From Pyrinomonadaceae bacterium (GTDB lineage Bacteria > Acidobacteriota > Blastocatellia > Pyrinomonadales > Pyrinomonadaceae): a DNA stretch of 64,000 nt. The notes beneath the pieces are model-generated. The model did no database searches. It worked only from the letters and a program-made list of their open reading frames with translations, and was not told where the DNA came from. Below are positions 46,703 to 53,867 of the stretch, one piece after another. The stretch lies in the NCBI GenBank assembly GCA_021228405.1, contig JAJQRF010000002.1, forward strand, positions 992,001 through 1,056,000, given 5' to 3'. The number at the start of each line of letters is the position of its first letter. Position 1 is the stretch's first letter. The translations under genes and the position numbers were made by a program.

Positions 46703-46802
46703 CGCTCTTTAAATTTATGCTCTTGGGCGATTAGCACTGTATTATGTCTTTTTATATTGAAAAGATCATAAAATTCCATTGATGCCGAAAGGCGATTTCA
46801 CC
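46702..46802 (+). ncRNA. candidate mini-CRISPR (Cas-regulating RNA): pseudo-repeat, pseudo-spacer, pseudo-repeat
   Basis: The first degenerate repeat (46702-46737) keeps ATGC, GGCG and the terminal TTAGCAC of the array repeat at the right spacing. A 29-base AT-rich pseudo-spacer (46738-46766) follows. The second repeat (46767-46802) keeps AAATTCC and TGATGCCGAAAGGCG. The strand is opposite to that of the array and cas genes. The pseudo-spacer partly matches the cas promoter region 144-165 bases away. This is the layout of the Cas-regulating RNAs that direct Cascade to repress its own cas promoter. A decayed second array is the alternative. Confidence 0.6.
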
Positions 46803-46808
46803 GTTTTA

Positions 46809-48677
46809 TTAATCCACCATCCGCAGTTTGCACGGAGTCGGGTCAATCGAAACGAGTAACGGGCGAGCCAAACTGGATGCGGAAACGATGGCTTGTCCGG
46901 GAGCGAGATTCGGTAAGCGATTCCAGAGCCCGTCGTCAATCATTCCGACAGTTCGTTTGAGCCGGTCAATCACACCCGAATCGGAAATTTTGTGAAGAAT
47001 GAAATTGTTGACCAAACCGAGAACTTCGTTGGGCAGATGTTGCGGTAGTTGAGTAACGAATATTAATCCGAGCCAGCGTTTGCGACCGCGCCGCGCGATG
47101 CGGGCGACTTGCTGGAAAAGCACGGGCATCTGCCGGACACGTTCCGCCGATAAAAATTCGTGGGCTTCTTCGATAACAACGGCAACACGATTTTTTATCG
47201 GCTCGCCTTCCAGCCGGGCATCATAGTTATCGTTTTGTTTGAGCAACAATCCGCGCAGAATTTCCGAAATGACGAGATTATTGACTTGCGGCGAATCGGT
47301 GTCGCTCAGATCAATGATCGTGACGTTACCGGGTTTGGTCATCCGGTCATAATCGGGAGCCGGTGCCGTGTCGTTGTCAAAGATTTTGAGGCGTAAAAGT
47401 CGGGCTAAACTGCCCTGGACTTTGCGCCAACTGAAAAAATTCGGCGGCAATGTCGCCGTGTGAACAATTTTTTCAACCGCTTCACGATTGGCGAAAAATT
47501 CTTTTGACTTTAAAAAAGTCTGCGTCGGTTCCTTGGCGACCGTATCGGCACATATGCGAATAATGTCGTATAAATGTTGAAGTGTCATTCGCGGAAAACC
47601 CTCTTCCATTTCATCGAGTTCAAGCAGTTGCGCTTTTTCTTCATCATTAGACGGAAAAATTCTGAGCTGCATAACTGCGTTGCGCGTTAATTCGTAGCCT
47701 TTCAGAAATCTCTCTTCCTGCGCGTCAGTCAACCCTAAAATTTCCTTGACGGCATACGGCGAGAGATTCGAGAAACTGAGCGAAAACTGTTTTCTGCGCG
47801 GTGCGGCAGGATTGGAGGTTTCGCGTCCGACCAGATGATAAAGCGTGACGTTTTCGACACCTTTTGGTGTCAAACCGCGCCGTGCCAGTTCTTTCAACAT
47901 TGTCACATCGTCGGTTTGTTCCATCATTCGCGTGTATTCGCCTTCGGTGTCGAATAAAACGGTCGCTACGCCGCTCTCGGTGAGTTTGCCGATCAGACCG
48001 GAAACGGTCGTGGATTTACCGCCGCCAGTTGTCCCGAGAACTGCGAGATGACGCGGAAAAACGTCTTTGCGCGATGACGGAATGTTGACAGGCATATTTT
48101 CATAACCGACCGCCAAACCAAGGCGCACTTCGCCGGCAAGTTTCAGTTTTTCTTCTGTTTCGGCGGATGAGAGAGGTTTAACATAGCTGTTCGGCAAAGG
48201 ACGAAATCTGGGCGGCACCAAACTGCCGTCTATTTCTTCGCCCAGAATTTCAACCTGCACCCGCCCGTGATAACGCGGCGTGAATTGCGTTCCGCGCACG
48301 GTCGTCGTGATGACGATCGGTGCGTCCGCGCGAAGCCCGTCGGGTTCGGCAAACGGACCTTGCACGACCGCGCCGAGATAACATCTTCCATCGCCGCCGT
48401 CTTCCGGCGATTTGCATTTGATTCGCACGAGCGATTGGGAGGGAACTTCACTTATCTTGTCCGAGGGCAAAAGAACCGTGACGGTATTGTCCTTTGCCGC
48501 CGGCGTGTCATACATCACGCGACCGATTGAATCCTGCGCATCTTCTGGTTCTTCCCATTCGCCGCCGGCGAGTTCGATTTCGTCGTCCAATAAATCAAAA
48601 CCGTTTTCTGAATCTTCAATTAATGCGGTTGAAATTGAATTTAATTTTTCGTTCTCAGAATTTTTTTCACCAAACAT
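46809..48677 (-). CDS. herA: HerA-type DNA translocase ATPase
   Basis: The start is ATG 48677 (MFGEKNSEN) with AAGGAG 8-9 bases upstream; a longer reading has no site. The 622-residue protein has an acidic N-terminus, a HAS-barrel-like segment, and a FtsK/HerA RecA core with Walker A GTTGGGKST (215-223). Walker B is VAVVIEEAHEFLSAE, followed by a C-terminal ARRGRKRWLGLIFVTQ sensor region. HerA hexamers work with NurA to process DNA ends, and bacterial HerA pairs occur in several anti-phage systems. It starts 11 bases after the NurA stop. Confidence 0.93.
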   Translation of the reverse strand: MFGEKNSENEKLNSISTALIEDSENGFDLLDDEIELAGGEWEEPEDAQDSIGRVMYDTPAAKDNTVTVLLPSDKISEVPSQSLVRIKCKSPEDGGDGRCYLGAVVQGPFAEPDGLRADAPIVITTTVRGTQFTPRYHGRVQVEILGEEIDGSLVPPRFRPLPNSYVKPLSSAETEEKLKLAGEVRLGLAVGYENMPVNIPSSRKDVFPRHLAVLGTTGGGKSTTVSGLIGKLTESGVATVLFDTEGEYTRMMEQTDDVTMLKELARRGLTPKGVENVTLYHLVGRETSNPAAPRRKQFSLSFSNLSPYAVKEILGLTDAQEERFLKGYELTRNAVMQLRIFPSNDEEKAQLLELDEMEEGFPRMTLQHLYDIIRICADTVAKEPTQTFLKSKEFFANREAVEKIVHTATLPPNFFSWRKVQGSLARLLRLKIFDNDTAPAPDYDRMTKPGNVTIIDLSDTDSPQVNNLVISEILRGLLLKQNDNYDARLEGEPIKNRVAVVIEEAHEFLSAERVRQMPVLFQQVARIARRGRKRWLGLIFVTQLPQHLPNEVLGLVNNFILHKISDSGVIDRLKRTVGMIDDGLWNRLPNLAPGQAIVSASSLARPLLVSIDPTPCKLRMVD

Positions 48678-48687
48678 ATTTTTCTCC

Positions 48688-49881
48688 TTATTTTGTGCGC
48701 GTTTCGCGTTCTGCGAAATATCTGTGCGGCTGACCGGCATCGGCATAAGCCGTTTGAACAGATGACATAAAACTGTCAACTCCGAAGGTTGCGCTGCAAA
48801 CCGTATCAGCCAGATCAATCAGCATCGGAAAACCACGATGCTCCTGCAAAATGCTGTCGGCGAGTGCGATGCGGGCGGCAACCTGTGCGTAATCCTTATG
48901 AGCGTAAAAAAGATACGGCGGCGACATTGCCGAAGCGCGGTAAAGACCGACGACAATCTGCGGCGCGACTTCATCACGAAATTTCTTCATTTCTCTTAAT
49001 ACACCGCTTTCCTCCCGGTATCCGCCGTTTTCAATCAGCTTTTCGATTTCGGGTTTTAAGGTTTGAATAATTGCAAACTCCAAAGGACGCAGAGCATTAC
49101 CGATCATCAACCAATGACGTTTGCGTGGTGCGCTCGGAATGAAAACGAAGCGTTTGTGTTCGAGAACATACCATTTTATTAAATCTAAACTTAGGCGAAT
49201 ACGATCACCTTGCGACGACCAGAGACCTGTTAATAATTCATAAGGTGCAGGACTTCCGTGACCCATTCGCCATTGCGCCTGTGATTTTTCTTTTAGGATT
49301 GCACGCTCGGCATATGCCATAATTCCACGTCGGGCTAGTTCGCTCAAAGAGTTGCCTTCCTGCCCTTGACCTTCACGTTTTTCCCGGCGGTCGAGAACGC
49401 TTAAAACTTCTTCTACCGGGTCGCTGATTTTTGAACGTAGATCGCGTCGAAATAATTTATTTACCCAGGTTCCTTGCTGTCCGTTATAAGAAACAAGGCT
49501 GACACCAATTTGCGTGATGGTCAGCGGGATCGTATCGTGAACAACGCTGGTGCCATCAGCGGCTTCGACTGCGCCGTTGAACAAAAGTCCTCTCTGCACT
49601 TTTTCAAGTTCGGGAATTGTGGCTTTGTGAAGTCCGGCACCGTCCGGCGCACCGGGGGCGGTCGCCAATTTAGGAAATATTATTTTTCTGATTTGCCGGC
49701 GGTATTCGTCTTCTTTTTCAATAGCTTCGGCAACTTCACGCTCAACCCGACCGAAGGTATCAGCCAAATTTTCGCCTTCAGACCAAGTGTTTAAGTCTAA
49801 AGTGTTGATTAAACTTTCACCGTAAGCCGCCTCGAAATCGGCGGCATCGGAATCAAGAATTGACGTTGAGGTATTTTTCAT
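48688..49881 (-). CDS. nurA: NurA-domain nuclease
   Basis: A 397-residue protein whose core begins GAVEAADGTSVVHD with Asp109, the expected first metal ligand of NurA (RNase H-like fold). A second acidic site is likely in the C-terminal half (VAARIALADSILQEHRG, GFPMLIDLADTVC). Adjacency to herA (11 bases) strongly supports the assignment, since the two proteins form a complex in which NurA degrades DNA pumped by HerA. It is longer than archaeal NurA mainly at the N-terminus, which is acidic. Confidence 0.82.
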   Translation of the reverse strand: MKNTSTSILDSDAADFEAAYGESLINTLDLNTWSEGENLADTFGRVEREVAEAIEKEDEYRRQIRKIIFPKLATAPGAPDGAGLHKATIPELEKVQRGLLFNGAVEAADGTSVVHDTIPLTITQIGVSLVSYNGQQGTWVNKLFRRDLRSKISDPVEEVLSVLDRREKREGQGQEGNSLSELARRGIMAYAERAILKEKSQAQWRMGHGSPAPYELLTGLWSSQGDRIRLSLDLIKWYVLEHKRFVFIPSAPRKRHWLMIGNALRPLEFAIIQTLKPEIEKLIENGGYREESGVLREMKKFRDEVAPQIVVGLYRASAMSPPYLFYAHKDYAQVAARIALADSILQEHRGFPMLIDLADTVCSATFGVDSFMSSVQTAYADAGQPHRYFAERETRTK

Positions 49882-49968
49882 CGTTTGCTCCTCCGGGCAT
49901 TTAACTTATCAGCCTCAAAATTACATTCACTCTATATACAAAACGAAGGGTGCAAAGTTCGACAAGTT

Positions 49969-50709
49969 TCAGCGAAAATTTTCACTCCACGAACGTTCTT
50001 TACCGATTGAAGTCAGTAATTCGCTACCGTAAAAGGCGGCAACAGATGTCGGCAGACCGAACTCACTAGTCAGGACTTTAGTTATATTTTTAATTCTGTC
50101 ATCGTATTTTGAAGGTGAAATATCCGTTTTCTCAATCACGGATCGAGGCGGCGCAAGCAATGCCATGGCAACTCGGTCGGCGCGGGATTCTGCATCCCAG
50201 ATTTCGGTTTTGATAGATTCTGCGGAATCGGAGCGCGCCATCATCTCTGCGTAAACACCGATTTGAACGCCGCCTAAAAATGCGTGAACTCTTTGTTCAA
50301 TCGAAGGTTTGCGGTGTCCGTCTAGAACTTCGGTGATAGTTGTGCCAAATTTTGAAATCGCTTTCTGTCTGGGTATCCAATATTCAATTAAAAAATGACC
50401 GATTTCGTGCGACAAAGTAAAACGCTTTTCATCAGGCGGATCGGTGCTGTCAATAAAAATAAAGCCTTTGCCGCCGTAAGCGATTAAACATCCTCTGACC
50501 GTGCGGCTGTCACAGCCGAATTGATATTTCGTGTTTCGGCGTGCAAACCAAGTTTCTATCTGAAAAAGCTGTAATCCCGGCAATTCGATTATAGTTACCG
50601 GAAACGCTAATTGAATTGCTCGTTTGAGTGTCCGGGGAAATGATTCCGTTTCGCCGCAACGACTCCAAAATAAATCTACCGCTTGTTGACTTGCATTATC
50701 CAACCACAT
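49969..50709 (-). CDS. ImmA/IrrE-type zinc metallopeptidase
   Basis: A 246-residue protein. The HExxH zinc motif is HEIGH (101-105), and ESRADRVAMALLAPPRSV supplies the third ligand Glu in the family's usual position. ImmA/IrrE peptidases cleave repressors, often in mobile elements or stress responses. No XRE domain is fused to it, but the gene immediately upstream may encode a small HTH partner. It lies in the middle of the methyltransferase-HerA operon, and a proteolytic switch for that operon is a reasonable inference. Confidence 0.85.
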   Translation of the reverse strand: MWLDNASQQAVDLFWSRCGETESFPRTLKRAIQLAFPVTIIELPGLQLFQIETWFARRNTKYQFGCDSRTVRGCLIAYGGKGFIFIDSTDPPDEKRFTLSHEIGHFLIEYWIPRQKAISKFGTTITEVLDGHRKPSIEQRVHAFLGGVQIGVYAEMMARSDSAESIKTEIWDAESRADRVAMALLAPPRSVIEKTDISPSKYDDRIKNITKVLTSEFGLPTSVAAFYGSELLTSIGKERSWSENFR

Positions 50710-50751
50710 TTCTCTGTTAAAGATGCGCGTAAAAAAATAACAGTTAGTTTA

Positions 50752-51186
50752 TTACTCATCTTCATCTTTTATAATTTCATCAGCATTATCGTCTTCGATA
50801 CGATCCCGTGCAGCCGCAAGAATACCGGCGGAAAAAGGATTATTTAACGCAAATTCTTCCGTTTCGTGATTGTCCGCCCTGTTATTTAGAACGGCTAGTG
50901 ATTCAACTTCTCGAATTATGCTAACTAATCTTAATTCATCCATCGGAATGTAATCTGCTATTTCGCTGATTTCATTTATAAAATTCGGTGAGTCAGCATC
51001 AGGGCGTTTACACAATGCGAGACGAGCTAACAAAAATAGCGGAATTCCCAGTTCGTCGGCGAGTGCATCTTTGTCCAGTCCTTCAATCTGACAATATCGA
51101 GCTAAAACGTGCGACATAAACGCCGGATCGTTTTCAAGTTCCATTGCCAGATTCAGCAGAATTATTTCATTATTAAAGCTGTTCAT
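50752..51186 (-). CDS. HTH-like hypothetical protein (144 aa)
   Basis: The N-terminal half contains GLDKDALADELGIPLFLLAR LALCKRP (two parts), which resembles a XRE-type helix-turn-helix. The C-terminal half is very acidic (RIEDDNADEIIKDEDE). It overlaps the sigma-like gene by 4 bases and precedes the ImmA/IrrE gene, a pairing in which a small regulator is often the peptidase substrate. The fold assignment is tentative. Confidence 0.55.
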   Translation of the reverse strand: MNSFNNEIILLNLAMELENDPAFMSHVLARYCQIEGLDKDALADELGIPLFLLARLALCKRPDADSPNFINEISEIADYIPMDELRLVSIIREVESLAVLNNRADNHETEEFALNNPFSAGILAAARDRIEDDNADEIIKDEDE

Positions 51187-51815
51187 TCTATGATTTCTGC
51201 CCGATGTCTTTGAATAAATTTCTTTATCCTGTCCTTATGTTTTTTGACGCAGGAGCACTGTTCTTCCAATGATTTATCGGCAATTCCGAGTATCGCGGCG
51301 AACAAAACGGTATTCCGCTCACCATTCATCATCAATTCCAAAATATTCCGGTCAATTTGATCCGGGAGCAAAACGGAGAGTCTTTTGTAAAATAAATTGT
51401 CTTGCTCATTGTCGATCAGGAAAGCCTCAATCGATTCGTTTTGACTTTCTTCATTACCATATACACTGTGAACTTCCTCAAGTTCGACAAACTCTTTACG
51501 CTTTAATGGATTTTCTTTTGATGAAAGAATATTCAGCAAACTGCTTCGTGCCCGCAGCCAGATGAAATTAATCAATGAACCGCGATTTGCGTCGAATTTG
51601 TTCGGAGATTTCAAATAATACAGAATAGCGTTATGAGTCGCAATTTGAATTAAATGTTCATCAGCTACATTTGAGAATTTTCTGGTTAAGGCAAGGATTA
51701 TTTTGGGCAGTAAAAGTTCGGCAATCTGTGCAGAAGCAACCGGATGACCGGCAAGCAGGTCATAATGTAAAGCAACGACTTTTTCGTTGAATTCTTTCGA
51801 CGCAGACATAATCAA
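51183..51815 (-). CDS. sigma-70-like regulatory protein
   Basis: A 210-residue protein with a region resembling sigma domain 2 (ADEHLIQIATHNAILYYLKS, NRGSLINFIWLRARSSLLNI). A possible domain-4-like HTH follows (ILELMMNGERNTVLFAAILG, IKKFIQRHRAEI). This suits an ECF-like sigma factor or a relative turned into a local regulator. It overlaps the methyltransferase stop by 4 bases and the next gene by 4, so the three are translationally coupled. Promoter specificity cannot be judged. Confidence 0.6.
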   Translation of the reverse strand: MIMSASKEFNEKVVALHYDLLAGHPVASAQIAELLLPKIILALTRKFSNVADEHLIQIATHNAILYYLKSPNKFDANRGSLINFIWLRARSSLLNILSSKENPLKRKEFVELEEVHSVYGNEESQNESIEAFLIDNEQDNLFYKRLSVLLPDQIDRNILELMMNGERNTVLFAAILGIADKSLEEQCSCVKKHKDRIKKFIQRHRAEIIE

Positions 51816-53089
51816 TTTTTTTGAAATACAAGCACATATTCCGTACTCATCCGATTACCGAAAGATTCTTTGGCAAAAGGAAGAATACGCCGTCCGGCAT
51901 CGATCGTGCGTGTGTAACATTTCTTGGAACTAAGTCCGATACTATTTCCGATTTCTATCAAAATTTTGTGCGTCGGAACCTCTACTTTTCTAATATGTGA
52001 CGGACAGACGACAATTATGGCGTGCTTTCGGCGTTTCAGCACTCGATTGATTTCGCTTACTACGCGATACATATCGACAAAGTATCTTTCGGTTAGCTTT
52101 GCCTGAGTGTCAGATATTTCTTTGAGAATAGGCAATACTTTGCTTAAAGTGAAAATACTCGAAATATCAAAATTACTATCTTCCCGCTTTAGCGATGGCT
52201 GACGTTCTGTTCCAACGTAAATGTTGGCTCGCCGACGGTAGTTATCCATACTGATTCCCAGCTCCTGTTCGAGCCAAGGGACTGCCAAAAAATGCGACCG
52301 CGTATAATCCAGAGCCGTGACGTATGGCGGAGATGTAAAAACAAGATCGATTGATTCATCATTTTGAGGTAACGACCTTGCATCCCCGAGCTTAACTTCT
52401 GATACGACATCTCCTTTTCGGTTGCAACGCTTTGAAAAATCCGACATTTGCTTCCGCATCGTTTTCACCCGGGCGGTAAATTTAACCAAAACATCCGGTA
52501 TTTTTTCGTGCTTCAAAAAATGATGCCGCGAATGAACAATGTCACGGGCGTTGGCGACACTTGTTTTTGCAAGAATTAAAGATGTGAATGCAACTAAAAA
52601 AAAATTGCGAAGATCACGAGCCATTTTAGTTTTCCCAATGTGAAACGATAAAATTGCCAGAGATATGACAACTTCTTCAGAAAACCAGTAGTCCCGATTA
52701 TAAAATTCAGGAATTTTGATACGCTCTCGGAGATTTAACAAACCTTGTTCATTCTGTGCTTCAGCAATATCAGCCGCTACCCGCGTAATTAGAATATTAA
52801 ATGTTTTTTCGATTTTATTATCCGGAATAGCCGTACATTTTACTTCAGCGATGAGTTTGGCAATCGGATCAATATCAAACCCAATTCCGTTTCTACTTAA
52901 GAGTTTCGCTTCAACAAGCGTAGTTCCGCTGCCAACCATCGGATCTAGTATCGTGTCGCTACGTTTTGAGTAATATTTTAAGCCGTATCTGACCAGTTGA
53001 GGAGGACATTTAGCCGCGTAAGCATGAAGTCCATGAGTAGCATAAAGGGTATTATGTCCCTCAAAATTTAATTCAGGCATATTGCTCAT
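51812..53089 (-). CDS. DNA methyltransferase (N4-C/N6-A amino-methylating)
   Basis: A 425-residue class I methyltransferase. The SAM-binding motif DPMVGSGTTLVEA (49-61) comes first, and the catalytic motif TSPPY (252-256) lies about 200 residues later. The intervening helical region may include target recognition. The S/T-PPY motif predicts exocyclic-amino methylation, with the TSPPY form common in N4-cytosine enzymes. It is the first gene of the operon leading to HerA and may mark self DNA for the NurA-HerA effector. No restriction endonuclease of a known type is adjacent. Confidence 0.9.
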   Translation of the reverse strand: MSNMPELNFEGHNTLYATHGLHAYAAKCPPQLVRYGLKYYSKRSDTILDPMVGSGTTLVEAKLLSRNGIGFDIDPIAKLIAEVKCTAIPDNKIEKTFNILITRVAADIAEAQNEQGLLNLRERIKIPEFYNRDYWFSEEVVISLAILSFHIGKTKMARDLRNFFLVAFTSLILAKTSVANARDIVHSRHHFLKHEKIPDVLVKFTARVKTMRKQMSDFSKRCNRKGDVVSEVKLGDARSLPQNDESIDLVFTSPPYVTALDYTRSHFLAVPWLEQELGISMDNYRRRANIYVGTERQPSLKREDSNFDISSIFTLSKVLPILKEISDTQAKLTERYFVDMYRVVSEINRVLKRRKHAIIVVCPSHIRKVEVPTHKILIEIGNSIGLSSKKCYTRTIDAGRRILPFAKESFGNRMSTEYVLVFQKN

Positions 53090-53651
53090 AAAATAAAAAT
53101 GCGGAAATAATTTATATTACTGACAAACGTTTAACATTGTAATTCCATAAGGATATACGATTCAACAAAATTACACAATATAGTTTCCATTTTAGGGGAA
53201 ATTTAAGGATTGAGAAAATCGGATAAATTTCATTTTATGCGCTAAAACTAGTAGAAATTTTCATTTTACGCGTAACCTTCTTTTCAATTTATTGATTTTA
53301 TCGGAAGGCAAATTTCAATTTATGATCGATCTCACAGACGAACTTTAATTTGAAGCTTTCCGCCGTCCCGCCGACTTTCCATCTAATCGATAATTTTTTT
53401 GCAGATTTTATTTAAAAAAGTCTTGCAATTTAATTATTTCAATGATAAAACTTGTCAAGATTTCAAAAATTTTCTTCTCTGTTTCGAGTTACGCTTGACC
53501 GTTTGAGTGTCGTAATACCGATTTATATAAACGAAAAAGCGCGCACAACTTCTCATCGTCAGTAACAGACGATCAGGGCAATAACTCTTTCTCAGCTATC
53601 CGGGCTGGTTTGATGATATTAAATTAGATTGAATATTTGGCTGTATCCACT
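53090..53651. other. intergenic region at the right end of the defence island
   Basis: No gene is recognised in this AT-rich stretch. It holds three relatives of the 15-base motif (53226-53240, 53257-53271, 53311-53324) and presumably the promoter of the methyltransferase operon, for which no clear -10/-35 pair was found. Confidence 0.6.
53226..53324. repeat. three copies of the AATTTCATTTTATGC motif
   Basis: AATTTCATTTTATGC (53226-53240), ATTTTCATTTTACGC (53257-53271) and a weaker AATTTCAATTTATG (53311-53324). The first two are 31 bases apart. They are inverted relative to the pair at 30825-30860 and match the copy at 46620. Confidence 0.6.
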
Positions 53652-53813
53652 ATGAATGATCTACTTTATATATACGAAAGAATTACAAAACTTCCGGGAG
53701 TTTTTACCTATCGGACGATAACTGATTCAGCGTCGGAAAATACCGATTTTAATAAAGTTTACGCAGAAAAGGATGGTGATTTCATTCACGTTTCCCGCGG
53801 GAAACGTGAATGA
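53652..53813 (+). CDS. possible small protein (53 aa), 3' end inside a palindrome
   Basis: ATG 53652 opens a frame starting MNDLLYIYERITKLPGVFTY and ending SRGKRE. The last 17 codons lie within the 70-bp palindrome, so the natural C-terminus may have been replaced by inverted duplication. No Shine-Dalgarno sequence is evident and no family is recognised. It could be the truncated start of a former gene. Confidence 0.3.
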   Translation: MNDLLYIYERITKLPGVFTYRTITDSASENTDFNKVYAEKDGDFIHVSRGKRE

Positions 53814-53832
53814 AATCACCATCCTTTTCTGC
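53763..53832. repeat. 70-bp perfect palindrome upstream of the Tc toxin gene
   Basis: Two 35-base arms, starting GCAGAAAAGGATGGTG and meeting at TTTCCCG|CGGGAAA without any spacer, are exact reverse complements. The palindrome ends 35 bases before the TcB-TcC start codon. In RNA it would form a very stable hairpin. It lacks a T-run, so it is not a typical terminator. A real inverted duplication and an assembly fold-back are both possible. Confidence 0.9.
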
Positions 53833-53867
53833 AACGGTTTCACATAAACTAAATCACCGAAAACAAA

